Source: Epiperipatus broadwayi
Taxonomy: Eukaryota > Onychophora > Udeonychophora > Euonychophora > Peripatidae
Reading direction: 5' to 3'
Assembly: GCA_028023455.1 (NCBI GenBank)
Contig: JAQFVV010000042.1
Coordinates: forward strand, 7,523,922 to 7,587,921
Length of the DNA: 64,000 bases
The notes beneath the pieces are model-generated. The model ran no database searches. It saw only the letters and a program-made list of their open reading frames with translations, and was not told the origin of the DNA. Numbering within the stretch: position 1 is the first letter of the stretch; each line of letters starts with the position of its first letter. Made by a program: the position numbers and the translations under genes. Positions 58,945 through 64,000 of the stretch are shown piece after piece.

Positions 58945-59885
58945 TATACATTTTAAAATTTACAATGGAAACAGATTGATGTCGAATCTTCCTTTCTAGA
59001 TGTTCTTGTCACCAAGAAACAGAATAATTTTTTATCTTTTTCAATTTTCAGAAAATCTATACACACTGACAGATATCTATGGCTTTCATGACATCATCAT
59101 CCAGCCCAAATCTATTCTGTAGCAAAAAAATTTCTCACTAGAAACAATTAACATTTTTTCTTCAAATAAATCAAATATGGAAGAGAAATAAATCATGCAA
59201 GAAATGGCTATAATAATAAAACAATACACCATCCTTAATTCAAGCCCTAAACAATCAAAATAAAAAACAAAAAGAAGAAGAATCAACTATTAGAATTTTT
59301 ATTCCTAATCTAAAAGGAATTACAGACACTATTGGACATATTCTTAAATATTATAATATAAAGACAAGATGTATTATTTATCAAAAAATTAATAACACTC
59401 TATGCAAGCCCAAAGATCTAATCTCTCTTGAAGCCCATGGATATTATGAAATTTATGTAGCATTTCTAAAGGTTTTTATGTAGATATGAACAATTGTTGC
59501 ATCAGGGCTAGAAGAGATTAACATGTTAATGCAATTAAAAAGTACTCCTAATCAGCAGCTCACTATGCTATATATAGAGATCATAGTATTGATTTTTCAA
59601 CATGAGAGTATTATCAAGATCTGACATTCTCCAAAAATATCAGATCAAAAGGCCAGATTATATCAACAAACATGATGATACATGCAAATTACCTTCTATT
59701 AGGAATTTTTTAAAAAAAACCAATTAATCTAAATAATTTCTGATATTTATTATTTCTATTTGTTTTCTATTAATAGAATGTTCGTTATTATTATTACATG
59801 CCAATCATTGCAATACCTCTACAACTATTTTCAAAATATTTATTATCCAGTTGATGACTAGTGTGACCTAGATGAAACTATGTTT
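58945..59885 (+). pseudogene. Penelope-like element, 3' half, plus copy in inverted orientation
   Basis: The + strand gives SSFLDVLVTKKQNN (about 58985-59030) and FRKSIHTDRYLWLS. These are followed by TIRIFIPNLKGITDTIGHIL (59290-59345), YNIKTRCIIYQKINNTL and CKPKDLISLEAHGYYEI, leading into a damaged GIY-YIG (to about 59560). It mirrors 57370-58225 of the minus copy, including GAATGTTC near 59780 and the hairpin region near 59850. It lacks the RT palm. Together the two copies form a large inverted repeat with the RT of the minus copy in the spacer. Confidence 0.8.
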
Positions 59886-59889
59886 TTAT

Positions 59890-61885
59890 TACAATTAATT
59901 ATACGCAGATATACCCAGATAATATTTCATTCCTATAAATAATAAAAGTATTATTTTGGTTATTTTAAATTTAAATAATATTGTGGTATAGTAAAATATA
60001 ATGAATAAGTTCATTTAATGAAGTGTTATTATATCCAATGATTTTGTTAAATTGAATCTAAAATAGTAAAACATGTATGTATGAATTTTGTCTATATAAA
60101 GTCAGATCAGAAGATGATGTACATTGCATATACAAGTAATTCCTTACTTATATAACCTAACATATAAAAAAATCCATATTTAAATAAGAAATATCTGACA
60201 TTGTATATATTTGAAACTTTGCAAAACATTCTAAGATATGTCATATAAAGTTGATTAATAAAGAGGTAAAAAAAATATTCATTAGCTGCAAAACTCATTT
60301 TAGTTCTTTATCATATTGTTCAAACTTTAGTAATTCTGCTTAGTGGTACAAAAAAGATGAGAAAAAAATATTATTAGCAGAAGCTTAACTTGTGTTTTTT
60401 ATTGTCATATTAATTAAACTTGAATAATGATTTGGATTAACTATCAAAGAAGGGGGGGATGAGATATCTTATTTTCAATTATTAGCAGAAACTGTTTTTA
60501 TTTTATTGTAATACTGTCCAAAGTTTAACAATAATTCAACTTGAGTCTGAAAAAAATATCTTTATTACATTAATGATTAGCAGAAATAAACCTAATTCAT
60601 TAATTGTAAATTATTAAGAAATTCATTATTTTAATTACTATTAAAAATACATTTTATAAAATATTTTGAATATGATAATAAATACTCTTTAAATATACAA
60701 AGGAGATGTTACAATAATAAAAGTTTGCAATATATATTTTTTCCAATGAAAATCGTGTTATTCCAAAGTTGTGAAATAGCTTATTTATGTAAGTTTGAAA
60801 CAATCTGCATATAAAATAAAATGTACAAAAACTGCAAGCATTTATAAGTATATATTGCATAAAAATAAACATATATTCAACTAAATAATTGATCAATTAT
60901 ATTGATGTTAAAAAGATAGACTTATATTAGAATTACATTGAGAATTAGCTTTCTTTCATGTTGAAATGTTAAACAAAATAAAAATGTAAATTAAGTATGA
61001 ATTTAAAAAACATTCAAGTTATAAATCTATATATTCAGTTATCATTGCAATTATTTATAGCAAAGTAAAAAAAAAAAATTGAATAAGATGGGACATGTTG
61101 ATAATCTTATATAACTTGGAATCATCCCATATTAGGATAAAGTTAATATGTTTTTAAAGATATTTCTAGTTTTGTTTTTCTTTGATGCATGAAAAATAAA
61201 AATGTGACATAGCTAGGCAATATTGGAAATGTAGCAAGTTCAGTCACGCAGAACTCCATAGAATTAAGGTAATCCACATATCAGGGCTCTTTTCTCACTT
61301 GCTATCTTTATTTATTTAAATGTTAATTTTTTTAATAATTTATTTATTTAGTTGCATAACTAATTTATATTTATTTAATTGTAAGGTTTGCTGGTAAAGT
61401 CTAAATAGTTTAATTACAATAAATAATCATTACATGATTTTCAACCTCTGCAACAGTAATTCACTCAATTTACTCTACCACAGAGCTATTTCTTGTAAGT
61501 TTGAATTTTCATTTGACATCCAAATCCCAACTAATTTATTACTATTGGCTTCTATAATAAATAGAATGAATTGCATTTACTACAATAATTTAATTAATTG
61601 TTTGGTGTCTGATGTATATTTCTAATTATTATTTTGAAATCCTTATTCAGTTGTAGAATTATTAATGTGACATTTAATGAAAAATCTCCAGCTAATCAAC
61701 TATTTATTGCACAGAGGAAATTACTGAACATTTTTTTCATAGTTTAATTTATAAATAAAGTGTTGTTTGTGCACTAATTATTTAATGATTTGCATTAAAT
61801 AGCATCAAAATTATTCATATATAATAAATGAAATCTGCAACTTAATTGTGAATTCCAAGAAAAATAAATTTTTAATATTTACAAG
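59890..61885. other. A+T-rich DNA without a recognised gene
   Basis: Within 60340-60620 the phrase ATTAGCAGAA recurs three times at about 110-bp spacing (about 60375, 60482 and 60568). It is flanked by similar A/T-rich text, suggesting an old tandem array. A run of 7 G lies at 60452-60458. Open frames are low-complexity. Confidence 0.4.
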
Positions 61886-62190
61886 GCAATGAACTCAAGA
61901 ATGTGTGCTTGAAAATGCAAAGGTAGGGACCTCTACAGGTCTTAACCACAAGCTTACGCTTTGAAAGAAAAGAGGGGAGCCTTCTTTACTTCAACCTACT
62001 TTTTATATAAATAGGTGAAGCTGAAGTGGTTAGATCTGAGAGTGTGAAGCTATTCAATACTTCACTGATTAAGTCCACAATTCCTATTATACATTAATTA
62101 GTACTCATGAAATCTTTCGATTTACAACAAGACAATGGAACGATCTTATAGTTAGAAATCTATTACGATAATTTGTATTGTAATTCTAAA
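61885..62190. mobile_element. Second copy of the 36.1 kb MITE, right end lost
   Basis: It matches 36079-36375 throughout (GGGACCTCTACAGGTCTTAA, GAAAAGAGGGGA, AGGTGAAGCTGAAG-GGTTAG, TTCACTGATTAAGTCCAC, GAAATCTATTACGATAATTT) at about 88 percent by eye. The left TIR is degenerate. After 62180 the two copies diverge, so this one is truncated or its right TIR has decayed. Confidence 0.8.
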
Positions 62191-62704
62191 TATCATTTTT
62201 ATTTATTGAATTGTTTTTAATTACATAATATTTATTTATTGAATTGTTTATATTACTTTTCAAAAAATATTGGCAGTTTCGTATATATAGGTAACACTTC
62301 TATAATGTTGTAGATAGGTTTCTAGAAAGTGCCATGTTGTGTTAAACCATGTTATATGAGACCAGTACAAAAAGGGGAGTTAGGTTCTGAAAACTTATTA
62401 AAATGAATATTTTTTAAGAAATTCATACACGCAGCTTCATTTTTATTAAAAATATTAACATATGTATGTATAACACAAAATGAAAAGAAACATCCTATAA
62501 CTATTTTCATTTTAATAATCTTAGTTTATGTTTTTTTGTTCGAATGGTATTCATCTTCACTCATTGAATCATTTTCATCATTTTATTCTTCTATCCTTTT
62601 TAAAAAATATGTAATTTTGGTTTGTTTGCTGGTCCTTACAAGGTTATTGTAGATTCCTGTATTGGAGTAGGAACTTTACAATCTTCATCAGTGCTATTTT
62701 TCTC

Positions 62705-62939
62705 ATGACCACCACTTCTTATGTTTGCTTATAACTGTTATTAAAACAGGCAAAACTCACTATTAGATCTAGGTGCAGTGCTCTCAGATTCAAAGCTCCT
62801 CACTGACGAAGGCCACAATCCAGAAACTAGTCTGGTGATATTGGATGAGTAGGCACTAGATGGGGATTTTATGTACAAATCTTCTGGCATCCATTGATTA
62901 CTCTAGCTTGCAGTGTAGCAATACGTATAGTGAGTTTTG
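62705..62939 (+). mobile_element. PLE-like hammerhead repeat, copy 4, with 11-bp TSD
   Basis: It is inserted in the Tigger coding tail. CTATTTTTCTC (62694-62704) and CTATTCTTCTC (62940-62950) form an 11-bp target duplication with one mismatch. The insert starts with the family leader (ATGACCACCACTTCTTATG ... ATAACTGTTATTAAAACAGG). It then switches to the inverse complement of the family body carrying the ribozyme on the + strand, and ends GTGAGTTTTG. The leader-plus-inverted-body layout is the same rearranged form as the other copies. Confidence 0.85.
62783..62849 (+). ncRNA. Hammerhead ribozyme motif, copy 4
   Basis: CTGACGA (62803-62809), helix II GGCCACAATCC, GAAAC (62823-62827), TA, then GTC with predicted cleavage after C62832, and TGGTGATATTGGATGAG pairing back to CTCAGATTCAAAGCTCCTCA. 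The variable position of CUGANGA is C, which is allowed. Helix II has a GGC/TCC mismatch and helix I a GGTG/TCCT mismatch, so it is probably weaker than copy 2. Confidence 0.7.
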
Positions 62940-64000
62940 CTATTCTTCTCTGAAGTGACTTTATTTACATGCCATTTTCAGCAAATCTGCTTCACCAGTT
63001 TCTTCTTCCATCAATAAATCTTGAATGTCCTGAATAGCCATAGCCTCAAAACCATCACTTCCAGTCAATTTAGCAAGTTCTAATATCCCACCAGTTTTAT
63101 TTTCTGATAATTCAATCCCATTTTCTATTTCAACTGATAATGGCCAAATCTTTTTCTAACATACATTTAAGATTGATGTTTTTAGTTCTTTCAATGGATA
63201 TGATTTTGATACAGTGCTTAATTAAAAATTGCATCCATGATTTCATTACACCAATTGATCTCGATTCATTTACAGGCACCTTGAAATTCAAATTCTTTTT
63301 CTTTAAATAAATTTCAACTTTTGGCACAAAATATTTAAAAATTCATTCACTAAATAAATTTCCAGTTATCCAAGCTTTTGCATTTGCTTTCCAATATCTA
63401 AGGTGCTTTTATTTATGCCCTTAAATGCATGGAAATTTGAAGATTTATGAACAAGTAAGGGATTTTTCATAAAGTATTCTGATGCATTACTACACAAAAG
63501 TAGCATTACACAATTTTTAGATACCTTAAATTCAGGTTTAGTTTTTTATTATTTCAATGTAAAGGTTCTATTAGGTATTTTTTCCACCAAAGCTCAGTTT
63601 CATTGGCATTAAAGCTTGATGTGGTGTACATCCTTGCTCTTCTATAATTTTTTGAATTTTTTTTGGATATGTCCTGGAATCTTCATGATCAGTCGACATA
63701 GATTCACTTTGAATTCTTACACTAAAAATTGCAAAACACTTTTTGAATTTTCAAACCAATCTTTATTTGCCATAAAATCTGTACTGATAAAAGATTCTTC
63801 ATTTTCTTTAAGATCTTTATAAATTTTAAGAGCTTTTTGTTTAATCATATTGCCATCCAATGAAATATTTTTTTGGCAGTTATCATCAATACAATTGCTG
63901 AATGCTTTTTCCATTTTCTCAATTAATAGTGCATGAGGATGAGTTGCATATTTTGGAGATATCGAAAATTCTACAGTGACAGCACTTCTAATTTTCTTTT

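Larger units (their letters stand above)
62285..64000 (-). pseudogene. Tigger/pogo transposase, decayed, running off the window
   Basis: The minus strand begins beyond 64000. YATHPHALLIEKMEKAFSNC opens the CENP-B-type DNA-binding region, then KDLKENEESF, FMANKDWFE (GWFERFKxR motif) and the VRIQSESMSTDHEDSRTYPK frame. FNANETELWWKK (near 63600) corresponds to the first catalytic block FNVDETGLFWKKMP, with Asp replaced by Asn. LLLCSNASEYFMKNPLLVHK and FHAFKGINKSTL (63410-63540) follow the DDE_1 fold. After that the text skips to a C-terminal acidic tail (DIQDLLMEEETGEADLL, about 63010), so part of the core is deleted. A hammerhead repeat interrupts the tail at 62705-62939. The terminus, similar to Tigger ends, lies near 62285-62400. 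Confidence 0.85.

Noticed and set aside
59840-59885. Possible hammerhead at the PLE 3' end (TGATGA ... GAAAC, also at 57365-57415)
   Set aside because: The base before TGATGA is T or G and not C, helix II is followed by an extra AT before GAAAC, and no GUH triplet is positioned correctly. The conserved feature is better explained as the hairpin CCAGGTGA..TCACCTGG.

Overview
This is a very A+T-rich window of animal nuclear DNA, roughly three quarters A+T by eye. I see spliceosomal exon signals, tRNA-derived SINEs, LINEs, Penelope-like elements (PLEs) with GIY-YIG domains, a Tigger/pogo transposase, a hAT MITE and several palindromic MITEs. There are no bacterial operons, ribosome binding sites, rRNA genes or CRISPR arrays. 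The mix of families suggests an invertebrate metazoan; the sequence does not let me name a phylum. Almost every long open frame is either chance or a piece of a decayed transposon.

Host gene evidence is thin but present. Two phase-compatible exons on the + strand (6382-6543 and 8495-8516) look like the 3' end of a protein-coding gene ending in ...DDIEKILAARKRLKSL. The 1.95 kb intron between them holds an 850-base SINE palindrome. A less A+T-rich zone at about 13.6-16.7 kb carries a TATA box, a YY1-like start-site motif around an ATG in good context (14779), a splice donor, a near-perfect DR1 nuclear-receptor motif and an E-box, so it is the best promoter candidate. Possible isolated exons lie at 13645 (+), 44082-44183 (-), 31437-31591 (-) and 30903-31107 (-).

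Mobile elements by region: SINE at 0.9 kb; PLE-like repeat with hammerhead ribozyme at 4.6-5.2 kb; RTE-like LINE (-) at 8.75-10.76 kb; hAT MITE with a perfect 8-bp TSD at 19.1 kb; second LINE RT (-) at 21.2-22.07 kb; ribozyme repeat at 22.08-22.62 kb; RTE-like LINE (+) at 24.3-27.05 kb; foldback MITEs at 27.1, 36.1-36.5 and 37.5-37.8 kb; ribozyme repeat at 30.0-30.5 kb; LINE with EEP and zinc knuckle (+) at 46.4-48.2 kb; LINE 3' end (-) at 52.7-53.5 kb; PLE pieces at 56.4-59.9 kb, including a large head-to-head inverted pair; and a Tigger transposase (-) at 62.3-64 kb, itself interrupted by a ribozyme-bearing PLE repeat.

The most interesting system is a dispersed repeat family carrying hammerhead-ribozyme cores (CTGANGA ... 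GAAAC-TA-GTC) in four copies. One copy and one mini-copy sit inside other transposons with clear 11-13 bp target-site duplications. Hammerheads are known from Penelope-like retroelements, and PLE GIY-YIG/RT fragments occur in the same window.
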